Origin: Ooceraea biroi
Taxonomy: Eukaryota > Arthropoda > Insecta > Hymenoptera > Formicidae
Reading direction: 5' to 3'
Length of the DNA: 64,000 nucleotides
NCBI RefSeq assembly: GCF_003672135.1
Contig: NC_039518.1
Location: forward strand, 4,340,001 to 4,404,000
A model generated the notes under the pieces. The model was not told where the DNA came from, ran no database searches, and saw nothing but the letters and a program-made list of their open reading frames with translations. Positions within the stretch are counted from its first letter, which is position 1, and each line of letters opens with the position of its first letter. Position numbers and translations under genes: made by a program. Below, in pieces: positions 63,691-64,000 of this stretch.

Positions 63691-64000
63691 TGAGGGGAAG
63701 CGTACTTATGATCAAAACAACAGCCTCGACTCGTCTCGAAGGTTCTCGAATATTCCAAATTCTCGACTCGCGCACGATCTCGAATCACCTTAAACGTGCA
63801 CCGATCCGGCTCGAAGGACCATTTTTTGTTGGATGAAAATTGCTTGAAATGCTCCGCCGTGAGGTTTGTTCAAATGAAGGGATCGTAAATCGCTTGGAGC
63901 TTAAATTCACTGGTTACACAATTATTTAATTTAAACACAGTTTACAGTTGAGTGCATCGTCAAGTCAATTCGCACAACGAGTGGATATATTAGAGCTGAA
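63691..64000. other. Unassigned sequence at the window end
   Basis: Starts where the LINE homology ends, with TCTCGAA/TTCTCGA repeats (63728-63785). No gene or element recognised. Confidence 0.4.

Overview
The window is eukaryotic and looks like a heterochromatic or peri-rDNA island of an insect genome. The signs are arthropod 28S rRNA sequence with R1 and R2 inserted at their canonical sites, TTAGG-type interstitial repeats, mariner, hAT, gypsy and copia elements, and a DUF4806 gene of a kind common in Hymenoptera. An ant or other hymenopteran is my best guess, but that is inference. I see no ordinary single-copy host gene. Almost every supportable coding region belongs to a transposable element, and most are broken by stops or frameshifts. 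Layout: 1-5544 is a degenerate non-LTR retrotransposon (+) split by a mariner (3201-5189), which is itself split by a TTAA-flanked MITE (3218-3918). 5554-9140 is a dead copia element with a long inverted repeat and tRNA-like sequence in the middle. 9437-15165 is a hAT element with terminal inverted repeats of about 1.18 kb. 15523-20434 holds a split DUF4806-domain gene followed by a broken Tnp2/CACTA-like transposase. A TIR element rich in AGGTCA half-sites (16091-18643) lies in an intron of the former and contains a mariner (16807-18090). 20440-22512 is a pile of MITE ends and a truncated DUF4817-type transposon. 22513-23942 is non-coding. 23943-46944 is one gypsy element on the minus strand (called gypsy C here), recognisable because its pol frame resumes across the insertions. 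One insertion is another gypsy (gypsy B, about 25022-32806) in its integrase. The other is an 11.2-kb block of 28S rDNA (about 34231-45437) between its RT and RNase H. That 28S block carries a full-length R2 (34465-39745) exactly at the R2 site and an R1 (39820-45295) exactly at the R1 site 74 bp further on, with a perfect 14-bp R1 target duplication. A 300-bp insertion with a 12-bp duplication lies in the RT. 46945-50700 holds a short dispersed repeat and then a Mutator-like transposon whose single long protein joins a MULE DDE transposase, a YqaJ-type nuclease and a Ulp1-like cysteine protease. 51115-51605 is a 180-bp tandem repeat. 51747-53464 is a complete DUF4817 Tc1/mariner-type element with 141-bp TIRs. 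53835-58766 is a second MULE-like protein with a USP-like cysteine-protease domain, split by a hAT (55180-58597) whose removal restores the frame. 58600-62000 is repetitive and non-coding (142-bp tandem repeat, foldback). 62011-63690 is a minus-strand non-LTR retrotransposon fragment. How the parts work together: nothing suggests a host pathway. The logic is nested transposition, and because target duplications are visible the order of events can be read. The most unusual items are the displaced 28S-R2-R1 block, the MULE-YqaJ-Ulp1 polyprotein, the hAT with kilobase TIRs, the TE-borne USP-like protease, and a small third ORF in gypsy B with evenly spaced TQT motifs resembling dynein light chain LC8 ligands.
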